This document shows, piece by piece, positions 43,163 through 51,040 of a stretch of 64,000 nt of DNA (its first letter is position 1; every line of letters starts with the position of its first letter). A program made the translations under genes and the position numbers. The DNA is from Xanthomonas sp. DAR 34887 (lineage in GTDB: Bacteria; Pseudomonadota; Gammaproteobacteria; Xanthomonadales; Xanthomonadaceae), in assembly GCF_041245805.1 (NCBI RefSeq), contig NZ_CP162490.1, forward strand, positions 2,643,001-2,707,000, written 5' to 3'. The notes under the pieces were generated by a model that made no database searches, was not told the origin of the DNA, and saw only the letters and a program-made list of their open reading frames with translations.

Positions 43163-44266
43163 ATGCCCATTCCCGTCACCAGTCCGCTGCTGCCTCCCCT
43201 GGACGAGTTCGTGCCGTACCTGGAGAAGATCTGGAGCAGCCGCATCCTGACCAATGGCGGCGACATGCATGCGGCCCTGGAGCGTGCCTTATGTGACTAC
43301 TTGGGCGTCAACCACATCGCCTTGCTCAGCAACGGGACCCTGGCGCTAATCACTGCCTTGCAAGCGCTTCGTATCGCCGGCGAAGTGATCACCACGCCCT
43401 ACTCCTTCGTTGCCACCACCCATTCCTTGCATTGGAGCGGCATCCGCCCGGTCTTTGTCGATATCGACCCGGTGACCCTGAGCCTGGATCCGGCCAAGAT
43501 CGAAGCGGCCATTACGCCCCAAACCACAGCGATCATGCCGGTGCATTGCTATGGCAACGCCTGTGACACCGCGGCGATCCAACGCATTGCCGATATCTAC
43601 AACCTGCGCGTGATCTATGACGCAGCCCATGCCTTTGGGGTTCGCGATCAGGGCGGTTCAATCCTGCGTCATGGCGATTTGAGCGTTTTAAGCTTTCATG
43701 CGACCAAGGTGTTCAATACTTTCGAAGGTGGCGCCATCGTCTGCCCGGACGAGACCACCTATCGTCGCATCGGCTACCTGAAGAATTTCGGCATCGTCGA
43801 TGAGACCACCGTGGTCGCCCCCGGGATCAATGGCAAGATGAATGAGGTCAGCGCCGCCTTCGGACTGCTGCAACTCAAGCATATCGACGCAGCGCTGGAA
43901 CAGCGGCGCCTGATCGACCAGCAGTATCGGCAGCTGCTAGCCGCTATCAACGGCATCCGCTGCCTGCCCCAAGACCAGAAGGCCACAACCAACTATGCGT
44001 ACTTCCCGATCCTGGTGGATGTGGACTATCCGCTGTCGCGTGACGCGCTCTACCAGCGTCTACGGGAACAGAATGTGCTGGTCCGCCGCTACTTCTACCC
44101 GTTGATCAGCGACCTGCCGATGTATCGCAGCCTGCCCTCGGCGGCACCGGACAATCTACCGGTCGCGCGCGACATCGCGCAGAAGGTCCTCTGCCTGCCG
44201 ATCTATCCTGGTCTGGAGCCCGCCGACATCGAGGCAATCGCGCAGTTGATCGCACATCCTTGCTGA
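43163..44266 (+). CDS. PLP-dependent sugar aminotransferase (DegT/DnrJ/EryC1)
   Basis: 367 residues, chosen from ATG 43163 to give a family-like start; an in-frame ATG at 43037 would run through the sigma-54 element. It is a fold-type I aminotransferase with the ring-contacting YDAAHAFG (152-159) and the Schiff-base Lys K182 in SFHATKVFNTFEGGAI. The family aminates 4-keto (or 3-keto) nucleotide sugars such as dTDP-4-keto-6-deoxyglucose. It opens the island and would supply the amino sugar that the acyltransferases then modify. GC is lower than in fleQ. Confidence 0.92.
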   Translation: MPIPVTSPLLPPLDEFVPYLEKIWSSRILTNGGDMHAALERALCDYLGVNHIALLSNGTLALITALQALRIAGEVITTPYSFVATTHSLHWSGIRPVFVDIDPVTLSLDPAKIEAAITPQTTAIMPVHCYGNACDTAAIQRIADIYNLRVIYDAAHAFGVRDQGGSILRHGDLSVLSFHATKVFNTFEGGAIVCPDETTYRRIGYLKNFGIVDETTVVAPGINGKMNEVSAAFGLLQLKHIDAALEQRRLIDQQYRQLLAAINGIRCLPQDQKATTNYAYFPILVDVDYPLSRDALYQRLREQNVLVRRYFYPLISDLPMYRSLPSAAPDNLPVARDIAQKVLCLPIYPGLEPADIEAIAQLIAHPC

Positions 44267-44316
44267 TAGGCTCCAATGCAATTTCCCCACGCTTCACAAC
44301 CTGGAAATGGAACAAC

Positions 44317-44538
44317 ATGAGTCAACAGAAATTCATTGAGGACTTCCTCTCCGCTACCGACTTTCAGGATCCGGTGGAGGTCACCATGGACACCGTCCTG
44401 GCTGACTTGCCTGAGTGGGATTCGCTCTCAGCGTTGGGGGTAATCGTCATGTTCGACGTGGAATACGGAAAGGTCATTACCGGCGACGATCTCAAGAACT
44501 GCGTCACACTAAACGATCTCTACAAACTGCTGGGGTAA
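44317..44538 (+). CDS. Acyl carrier protein
   Basis: 73-residue acidic helical protein. The phosphopantetheine site is EWDSLSALG with S36. It is a dedicated carrier rather than the fatty-acid-synthesis ACP, since it lies between the aminotransferase and a KAS III gene. The start at 44317 is the ATG giving MSQQKFIEDFL. It would hold the acyl chain built by the next three enzymes for transfer to the amino sugar. Confidence 0.9.
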   Translation: MSQQKFIEDFLSATDFQDPVEVTMDTVLADLPEWDSLSALGVIVMFDVEYGKVITGDDLKNCVTLNDLYKLLG

Positions 44539-44542
44539 AGCC

Positions 44543-45580
44543 ATGGGATTGTCCACTCTCAGCAATGTCCGCTTTGCGGGCATGGCGAGTTGCGTGCCCA
44601 AGCGGATCATTTCCAACTTGACCGATTGCCCGCCGAAGATGCGCTCAGAACGCGAGCGTCTGGTGCGCAACATCGGCATCGAGTTTCGTCGCATTTGCCC
44701 GAGCTGGCAGACGTTTTCCGACCTGGCGCTCATCGCCACGGAAAAGCTGCTTGAAGAGCTGCAATGGGACAAGAAAGAAATCGATGCGTTGATTGTCGTG
44801 ACGCAATCACCCGACTATCCCATCCCGGCCACGGCCATCATCATGCAGGACCGGCTGCAATTGCCGCAGACCGCTATCGCCTTTGATGTCAATCTTGGCT
44901 GCTCGGGCTATCCGTTTGGCCTGCACCTGGTGGGCAGCATGATTGCGGCGGGCACCATCAAAAAAGCGCTTCTGCTGGTCGGAGACCGCTCCGCCACGCT
45001 TACGGATCCATTGTTCTCCGATGCAGGCACCGCCACAGCGCTGGAATTCGACAAAAATGCACCCCCAATGCATTTCGACTTGAACAGCGACGGCAGCGGC
45101 TACCAGGCCATCATGTTGCCCGTGGGCGGACACCGTGAGCCTTACGGACACCAGCATATTTCTCCTACACGTGACGAGAATGGTGTGCTGCACTGGCCAG
45201 GTGAACTGATTCTCGATGGTCCGGCCGTATTGAGTTTCTCGACCCAGCGTGTGCCGCCAGCGGTGGAAAGGTTGCTTGACTATTCCTGTGTCTCTAAGGA
45301 CAGCGTTGATTTCTTCGTTTTCCATCAGGCCAACAAAATGATCAACGAAACCATCCGCAAGAAGTTGGCGCTGCCGACAGAGAAAGTGCCGTCGACTCTG
45401 CGAGACCTTGGCAATACCAGTGGCGCTTCCCTGCCAGTCACCATGACCGTCCGTCTGAGCGATACGTTAGTCAAGGCCAAGCACCGCCTGTTGCTTGCCG
45501 GTTTCGGCATTGGCCTGTCCTGGGGCACGGCCATCGTGGACGTCGAGAACGCGGCCTTTCCGGCGCTGATCGAAGCATGA
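44543..45580 (+). CDS. 3-oxoacyl-ACP synthase III (FabH-like)
   Basis: 345 residues with the complete KAS III triad: C120 (NLGCSGYPFG), H261 (FHQANKMI) and N291 (GNTSGASLPV). It would condense an acyl-CoA with malonyl-ACP to give a short 3-oxoacyl-ACP. It lies 4 nt after the ACP gene. P. syringae flagellin-viosamine clusters carry an equivalent gene (VioS), which is the closest functional model. Confidence 0.93.
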   Translation: MGLSTLSNVRFAGMASCVPKRIISNLTDCPPKMRSERERLVRNIGIEFRRICPSWQTFSDLALIATEKLLEELQWDKKEIDALIVVTQSPDYPIPATAIIMQDRLQLPQTAIAFDVNLGCSGYPFGLHLVGSMIAAGTIKKALLLVGDRSATLTDPLFSDAGTATALEFDKNAPPMHFDLNSDGSGYQAIMLPVGGHREPYGHQHISPTRDENGVLHWPGELILDGPAVLSFSTQRVPPAVERLLDYSCVSKDSVDFFVFHQANKMINETIRKKLALPTEKVPSTLRDLGNTSGASLPVTMTVRLSDTLVKAKHRLLLAGFGIGLSWGTAIVDVENAAFPALIEA

Positions 45581-46341
45581 ACGCCGCGCGCGATCCATTT
45601 TCCCTGGAAGGCAAGCGTGTCCTAGTGACTGGCGCTTCATCGGGTATTGGTCGACAAATTGCCATCACCTGCTCACAAATGGGAGCGCGCGTCGTCATCA
45701 CCGGGCGCAACGCTGAGCGGCTGCGAGCCACATTCGACCAACTGGAAGGCCAAGGCCACACGCAAGTCTTGGCGGACCTGACAGAACAGGAAGGCATTGA
45801 CCGCGTAGTGGGTGCAAGCGGTGTCATCGACGGCTTGGCACACGCAGCCGGTATGTCCAAGCTGACCCCCTTTCGCATGATTGGCCATGCGCATCTGGAC
45901 GAGACATTTGCAAACAACACCTACGCGCCCATGCTGCTGACTCGAGGCCTACTGGCAAAAAAACAGATCGCGCCGGGTGGCTCCCTGCTATTCATTGCCT
46001 CGATTGCCTCGCATATCGGCCCGCTGGCTAGCGGCGCCTACGCCGCCAGCAAAAGCGCCCTGCTTGGCATGATGCGCTCGCTGGGTATGGAAGTGGCCAA
46101 GCAAGGCGTGCGTGCCAACTGCATCGCACCGGGTTACGTACGCACCCCCTTGCTGGATGGCCTGCAGGGAAGCGGCGGCAATATGGACAGCCTGTTTGAA
46201 TTGACGCCACTCGGCATGGGCGAGCCAGAAGACGTGGCTTATGCAGCAGTGTTCTACCTTTCCGATGCCAGCCGCTGGATCACGCGCAACCACTTCATTC
46301 TTGATGGTGGTTTTTCTGTACCGATGGACATCTACGCATGA
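45577..46341 (+). CDS. Short-chain dehydrogenase/3-oxoacyl-ACP reductase, first copy
   Basis: 254-residue Rossmann oxidoreductase with TGASSGIG (18-25), an Ser near 142-145 and catalytic Y155-xxx-K159 (YAASK). Its likely role is to reduce the 3-oxoacyl-ACP made by the KAS III upstream. It shares long blocks with the next gene (SLEGK...LVTGASSGIGRQIA; LEGQGH-QVLADLTE-EG), so the two are tandem paralogues. The ATG overlaps the KAS III stop. Confidence 0.92.
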   Translation: MNAARDPFSLEGKRVLVTGASSGIGRQIAITCSQMGARVVITGRNAERLRATFDQLEGQGHTQVLADLTEQEGIDRVVGASGVIDGLAHAAGMSKLTPFRMIGHAHLDETFANNTYAPMLLTRGLLAKKQIAPGGSLLFIASIASHIGPLASGAYAASKSALLGMMRSLGMEVAKQGVRANCIAPGYVRTPLLDGLQGSGGNMDSLFELTPLGMGEPEDVAYAAVFYLSDASRWITRNHFILDGGFSVPMDIYA

Positions 46342-47072
46342 GTAACGCGGCGCAACGCGCTTTTTCACTGACGGGCAAGACCATCCTGGTCACAGGTGCT
46401 TCGTCAGGCATCGGCAGGCAAATCGCCGTTTCCTGCGCGCGGCGCGGGGCGTGTCTGGTCGTCACTGGGCGGGACGCCCACCGCCTTCAGGAAACCTACA
46501 ATTTGTTAGAAGGCCAAGGTCACCGCCAGGTGCTGGCCGACCTGACCGAAGCAGAAGGCCGTGAACGACTGGTGCAGGGTATTTCCAGCATAGATGGCTT
46601 GGTGCACTGCGCTGGCGGGCAGCGCTTGAGCCCCATCCGGCAATTGACCGAGAAGCTCATGGCCGATGTCTATGCGGTCAATTTCCTGGCACCTGTCATG
46701 CTCACCCAGCGGCTGTTGCAGGTCAACGCTCTCGCGCCTCAAAGTTCCATCGTCTTCATGCTGTCCACTGCGGCCCATATCGGCACGCCTGGAGTAGGCC
46801 CATATTCGGCCATGAAGTCAGCCCTGCTCGGCATCATCCGCTGCCTGTCCATGGAGCAGGCCAAACGCAAGATCCGGGTCAATGGCATGTCTCCCTCTGC
46901 AGTCGTGACGCCCATCTGGGACGCAACCCATCTGGAAGCACAGAGAAAACGTCATCCGCTCGGATTGGGCACCGCAGAGGACGTGGCGAACGCTGCGATC
47001 TATCTCTTGTCCGATGCCAGTCGCTGGGTAACCGGGACCAGTCTGGTGATGGACGGCGGGGCTGTCCTGTGA
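46338..47072 (+). CDS. Short-chain dehydrogenase/3-oxoacyl-ACP reductase, second copy
   Basis: 244 residues, paralogous to the gene before it, with TGASSGIG (19-26) and catalytic Y156-xxx-K160 (YSAMK). Both copies keep their active-site residues, so both may act, perhaps on different chain lengths or on acyl and sugar carbonyls. The start overlaps the previous stop and the end overlaps the next gene by ATGA/GTGA-type coupling. Confidence 0.92.
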   Translation: MSNAAQRAFSLTGKTILVTGASSGIGRQIAVSCARRGACLVVTGRDAHRLQETYNLLEGQGHRQVLADLTEAEGRERLVQGISSIDGLVHCAGGQRLSPIRQLTEKLMADVYAVNFLAPVMLTQRLLQVNALAPQSSIVFMLSTAAHIGTPGVGPYSAMKSALLGIIRCLSMEQAKRKIRVNGMSPSAVVTPIWDATHLEAQRKRHPLGLGTAEDVANAAIYLLSDASRWVTGTSLVMDGGAVL

Positions 47073-47722
47073 CCTATTCCGTGCTTATCGTCGGCGCGGG
47101 CGGCTGGGGCCGGGAGGTCTTGGAGCAAATGCAAGGTGATGTCGCGCATCGCAAGGATTGGGTAGTCACCGGGTTCCTGGACAGTCGCGCGCACATTCTC
47201 GATGACTTCGATACCGGGGTACCCATCGTCGGCGACCCTTTGACGTACGTGCCGCGTGGCAACGAGGCTTTCGTGTGCGCGCAAGGCAACCCACTGGAAC
47301 GACACAAATACGTTCAACCGCTGCTTGCAAAGGGAGCCGCGTTCATCCCGATCTGCACCGAGTCGCACCTCAGTCGCCGCGTGCGTCTCGGTACAGGTTG
47401 CTTTCTCGGCAACCATGTCCACATTGGTCCCGATGTGTGGATCGGGGATTTTGCCAACCTGCTCACTTGGTCAGTGATCGGACACGACGTTCGCATTGGT
47501 CATTATGCTCATATAGGCGCACAGGTGTTCATGGGCGGCGGCGTGGAGATAGGCGACTTCGCAGTCGTGCACCCGCGTGCCACCTTGGTGCCCGGCGTCA
47601 AGGTGGGTGAGCATGCTGTCGTCGGTACCGGTGCGGTCGTGCTGAAGGACGTGCCAGCAGGTGCCACGGTGTTCGGCAATCCGGCCAAGATCGTATTCCA
47701 CAAGAACATCAAGATGGACTGA
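47069..47722 (+). CDS. Hexapeptide-repeat sugar N-acyltransferase, PglD/NeuD-like
   Basis: 217 residues, GTG start overlapping the previous gene. An N-terminal nucleotide-sugar-binding Rossmann-like part (SVLIVGAGGWGREVLEQM) is followed by a left-handed beta-helix of hexapeptide repeats (about 105-205) with the likely catalytic His in WSVIGHDVRIGHYAHIG. The family acylates the 4-amino group of UDP- or dTDP-amino-dideoxyhexoses, here perhaps from the acyl-ACP made by this island. Confidence 0.92.
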   Translation: MTYSVLIVGAGGWGREVLEQMQGDVAHRKDWVVTGFLDSRAHILDDFDTGVPIVGDPLTYVPRGNEAFVCAQGNPLERHKYVQPLLAKGAAFIPICTESHLSRRVRLGTGCFLGNHVHIGPDVWIGDFANLLTWSVIGHDVRIGHYAHIGAQVFMGGGVEIGDFAVVHPRATLVPGVKVGEHAVVGTGAVVLKDVPAGATVFGNPAKIVFHKNIKMD

Positions 47723-47725
47723 TCC

Positions 47726-48871
47726 ATGCGCTCCAGGATGCACCCCAAGTACTACTTGTCGCAGGAAATATTTGATCGCGAGCAGCGCAAGATCTTCCGC
47801 AGGGTCTGGTTGTTCGCAGGACTCAAAACGCTGCTGAAGGATCACAATTGCTTTATCACGCGCAAGGTCGCAGGCATTCCCCTTGTCATACAGAACTTCC
47901 ATGGTGAAATTCGTGCGTTCGAGAACGTCTGCCTCCACCGCAGTGCGCTGATCCAGGCCGGCGCTATCGGTTGCCGCCCTTTGGTGTGCCCTTACCACGC
48001 ATGGAGCTACGATGAACGAGGCGGGGTGAAGAACATCCCGGACTGCAGCACGATCTATCGCATGGACGACGGCGAAAAGAACAAGCTCAAGCTGCGCGAA
48101 TTCTCACTGCACGCCATTGGCAACGTGCTGTTTGTAAGCCTGGACCCTAACCCGATGCCAATCGAGGAGCAGTTTTCGCCAGAGTTCATCGCCCTGCTGG
48201 AAAGTAGTTCCAACGCTTATGACACTGAGGTCATGGTGACGACATGGCATGGACGGTACAACTGGAAGCTCGCTTACGAAAACCTTCGGGATGCCAATCA
48301 CCCGCGCTTCGTCCACCCTAAGACCCTGGCCAAGAGTGTCAGCTTCGTTCCCCAAGTAAACGAGGAACAAGCCAATGAGTCCTTGGAAGCCTTGCAGGAC
48401 GCATCGCTTGCGGCCCTGAGGCGCGAAATGCGTCGCTTCAGCTTCGGCGGCGCTGAAGCATCCATCCCCGACCTTAAACACTTCGGCTGGCACGACAAAG
48501 TGGAACGCTGGGGTGAGCAGGACGCCTACTTCAACTGGCTGGCTTTCCCGAACTTGCATATCGCCAGCGCAAACGGCGGCTATTCCTTCACACTGGAACA
48601 CCACACCCCCATCGCGCCGGACAGGACCGACTTGGAAATATATTGGTTCAGCGCACGCAAGAAGCGGCCTTATGGGTTTTCCGGCCAGGTGTTACTGGCA
48701 CAAATGCACGGCAGCAAGACGGTGGTGGGCGAAGACGTGGAAATCATGGAGCGGGTGCAGGCCGCGTTGCACACAGATGCTCCACTGCCCACTCAGGGTG
48801 ACTACGAATCCATGAATCGCCTGGTCGAACGCTGGTACACGCTACTGATGGAAACCGAACATGAAATCTAG
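47726..48871 (+). CDS. Rieske non-heme iron oxygenase
   Basis: 381-residue oxygenase alpha-subunit type protein. The Rieske cluster ligands are C69-L-H71 and C88-P-Y-H91. The mononuclear iron site is D189-A-N-H192...H197 with D337. Such enzymes hydroxylate, demethylate or desaturate small substrates. No reductase or ferredoxin gene is adjacent, so electrons must come from elsewhere. In this setting it probably modifies the acyl chain or the sugar; the substrate cannot be read from sequence. Confidence 0.92.
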   Translation: MRSRMHPKYYLSQEIFDREQRKIFRRVWLFAGLKTLLKDHNCFITRKVAGIPLVIQNFHGEIRAFENVCLHRSALIQAGAIGCRPLVCPYHAWSYDERGGVKNIPDCSTIYRMDDGEKNKLKLREFSLHAIGNVLFVSLDPNPMPIEEQFSPEFIALLESSSNAYDTEVMVTTWHGRYNWKLAYENLRDANHPRFVHPKTLAKSVSFVPQVNEEQANESLEALQDASLAALRREMRRFSFGGAEASIPDLKHFGWHDKVERWGEQDAYFNWLAFPNLHIASANGGYSFTLEHHTPIAPDRTDLEIYWFSARKKRPYGFSGQVLLAQMHGSKTVVGEDVEIMERVQAALHTDAPLPTQGDYESMNRLVERWYTLLMETEHEI

Positions 48872-49484
48872 GTGGATCATCGGCGGCAGCGAATACCTCG
48901 ACCTGGCCTTTCATGCTTGGAAGCAGGCGCGTCAGGACGAGACAGTCATCAGGATTGACGTGCCACAGGATGCTGATCATGCGTTCGATCTCGATGTGCT
49001 GGATGGGCTGGATCCAGCCGACGGGGCCATGTTCGCCGCCTTCGACGAACGCTTCGGCAACTTCAAACGCATGGAACTGATGCAGGCAGCAATGGAGCGT
49101 GGCTTCAGGCTGGAGCCGTTCATACACCCTAGCGCCGCCGTAGGCGCGGACGCGGTCATCGGCCTGAACGCGTTCGTGGGTGCCAATGCTGTCATCGGGC
49201 ACGGTTGCAGGATCGACTACAACACCGTCATCCAAGCCGGAGCGCACCTTGGTCCGGAATGCCGCATCAAATCCTCATGCTGGATAGAGCATGGCGTTCA
49301 GATCGGCACTGGCGTCGAAATCGGCGGCAACAGCATCCTGCGTACCGGCGCCATCGTGCGCGCAGGCGTCAAAGTGGGCCGAAGCTGCGAACTTGGCTGG
49401 CCGCGTGTTTACGACGAGGACGTGCCCACCAAGACCTATTTCGATACCCGCTACGACACCCCCATTCATACCTACGATAGATGA
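48861..49484 (+). CDS. Second hexapeptide-repeat acyltransferase
   Basis: 207 residues overlapping the end of the Rieske gene by 11 nt. An unusual N-terminal part (IIGGSEYLDLAFHAWKQARQ) without a clear Rossmann glycine motif precedes a beta-helix from about residue 90 (IHPSAAVGADAVIGLNAFVGANAVIGHGCRIDYNTV). Distantly like the gene at 47069. It may transfer a different acyl group or act as a partner subunit. Confidence 0.85.
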   Translation: MKSRWIIGGSEYLDLAFHAWKQARQDETVIRIDVPQDADHAFDLDVLDGLDPADGAMFAAFDERFGNFKRMELMQAAMERGFRLEPFIHPSAAVGADAVIGLNAFVGANAVIGHGCRIDYNTVIQAGAHLGPECRIKSSCWIEHGVQIGTGVEIGGNSILRTGAIVRAGVKVGRSCELGWPRVYDEDVPTKTYFDTRYDTPIHTYDR

Positions 49485-51004
49485 CCTCCATGCACTCGAG
49501 AAATGAGCAGCTTCGCCAACGCATTCTACGTATCGCGGAGCAGGAACGTCCTGCACTCGACGATGTCATTGCGCGCCTGCCCGCGATTGCCGACCGCCCC
49601 GTTTTCCTGGTTGCTCCCGAGTCCTACGCAGGCATGGTGCATGGCCCCCGGGTCGTGGCCAACCTGCGTCATGTGGTTGCCGCGGTTGACGACCAAAGCA
49701 CCCATCTGGATAACATCCACGGCGCGCCGCGCTGGAGCAGTCAGGAGTTTCTTGCGAAGGTGGGGCAGCATCCCAATGCAGTTGCTATCGATTTCTCTTG
49801 TAGCCCGCGCGGCCGTGCGTTTGCCACCAATCTCTGCGCAGCTGCGCACATTGAACAGCTGAGCGTTGCACCTTCCGTGGATCCACTGATCCCGCATTTT
49901 GAGCAGCGCCCTCTATTTCTCATTCAACCGCGCTCTGGCATTGGCAACATCTATGCTCCCCAGATCGTCCAACACCCCACACATGTCATCGCCGCCGTGG
50001 ATGACAAGCCAAACCAGGGTGACACCGTTCATGGCGTGCCGCGTTGGAGTTTGCGCCAGTTTGTCGAACAAGCGGCCCACCACCCCGGGGCATTGGCCAT
50101 CGATTTCTCCTATAGTCCAGAAGAATCTGGTTTGGCCCGCAAGCTCTGCGAGCAAGCAGGCATCGAAAGGGTGGATGCCTGCCTGGCCATTGCCCACTGT
50201 GGGCTGGCAGCAGTGTACGAACCTGCCCAAGTGTACCGCCAGCGCACGCTTCTACGCCTGGACGAGTTTTTGCGCCTCGCGGATCGCCTGGACGACGAAT
50301 TCAGCGTTTTTACGCTCTACAGCAACCTATTGTTCCGCCTGACCTACGATTCCAGCCTTCTGAGGGAATGCTGGGCCGCACCGATCAACGAATACTTTTC
50401 CACGTTCGCCGACAGCAGCACCTTTCAACTGGGAAAGCGCGAACATTTTTGTGATGGTGGCGCCTTCGAGGGACCTATCGTCCGCAAGTTTCTTGACGCA
50501 TCCCGCCATCAATACGAAAGCATCACGGCTTTCGAGCCCGACCGCATTAACTTCCAGAAACTGCAAGGTGTCGCGAGCGCTCCCCCCTTCTTGCCTCACA
50601 ATATCAAGACCATCAACAAAGCCATCTCCAACGAACATACGACGTTGCGCTTCAAGGAGACCGGCACCGTCTCCAGCCATGTATCGCAGGATGGCGACAT
50701 ATCCGTATCTACCACCCGCCTAGACGACGAACTTGAAAAACTGACGTTGTTGAAGCTTGACATCGAAGGATTTGAAGCCAGAGCACTGGAAGGAGCATCT
50801 CGCCTCATCCATACCCAGCGCCCCCGCATGGCTATTTGCGTATACCACTACGCCCAGGACTTGCTAGACATCGTGGAACAACTGGATAAATTAGTGGATG
50901 GCTACCACTTCCGACTACGCCAGCACTCTCCCGCCCATTACTACGATCTTGTTTTGTATGCATCCCCCGTTGCCGGAGCCGAGCCGCCGCCTTGGGCGAA
51001 TTAA
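49481..51004 (+). CDS. FkbM-family methyltransferase with a tandemly duplicated N-terminal module
   Basis: 507 residues. Two similar blocks at about 39-126 and 143-230 share AAVDD, HG-PRWS, QF, HP and AIDFS-SP spacing and look like small Rossmann-type modules. The C-terminal part (about 320-480) is an FkbM-type SAM methyltransferase (HFCDGGAFEGPIVRKFL; ITAFEPDRINFQKL; LLKLDIEGFEARALEGASRLI). O-methylation of a sugar is expected, as in modified viosamine. GC is the lowest so far in the window, and it overlaps the preceding gene. Confidence 0.85.
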   Translation: MTSMHSRNEQLRQRILRIAEQERPALDDVIARLPAIADRPVFLVAPESYAGMVHGPRVVANLRHVVAAVDDQSTHLDNIHGAPRWSSQEFLAKVGQHPNAVAIDFSCSPRGRAFATNLCAAAHIEQLSVAPSVDPLIPHFEQRPLFLIQPRSGIGNIYAPQIVQHPTHVIAAVDDKPNQGDTVHGVPRWSLRQFVEQAAHHPGALAIDFSYSPEESGLARKLCEQAGIERVDACLAIAHCGLAAVYEPAQVYRQRTLLRLDEFLRLADRLDDEFSVFTLYSNLLFRLTYDSSLLRECWAAPINEYFSTFADSSTFQLGKREHFCDGGAFEGPIVRKFLDASRHQYESITAFEPDRINFQKLQGVASAPPFLPHNIKTINKAISNEHTTLRFKETGTVSSHVSQDGDISVSTTRLDDELEKLTLLKLDIEGFEARALEGASRLIHTQRPRMAICVYHYAQDLLDIVEQLDKLVDGYHFRLRQHSPAHYYDLVLYASPVAGAEPPPWAN

Positions 51005-51040
51005 GCCTAGGAGCCTTCATGACCTGGAAAATACAGAGAA

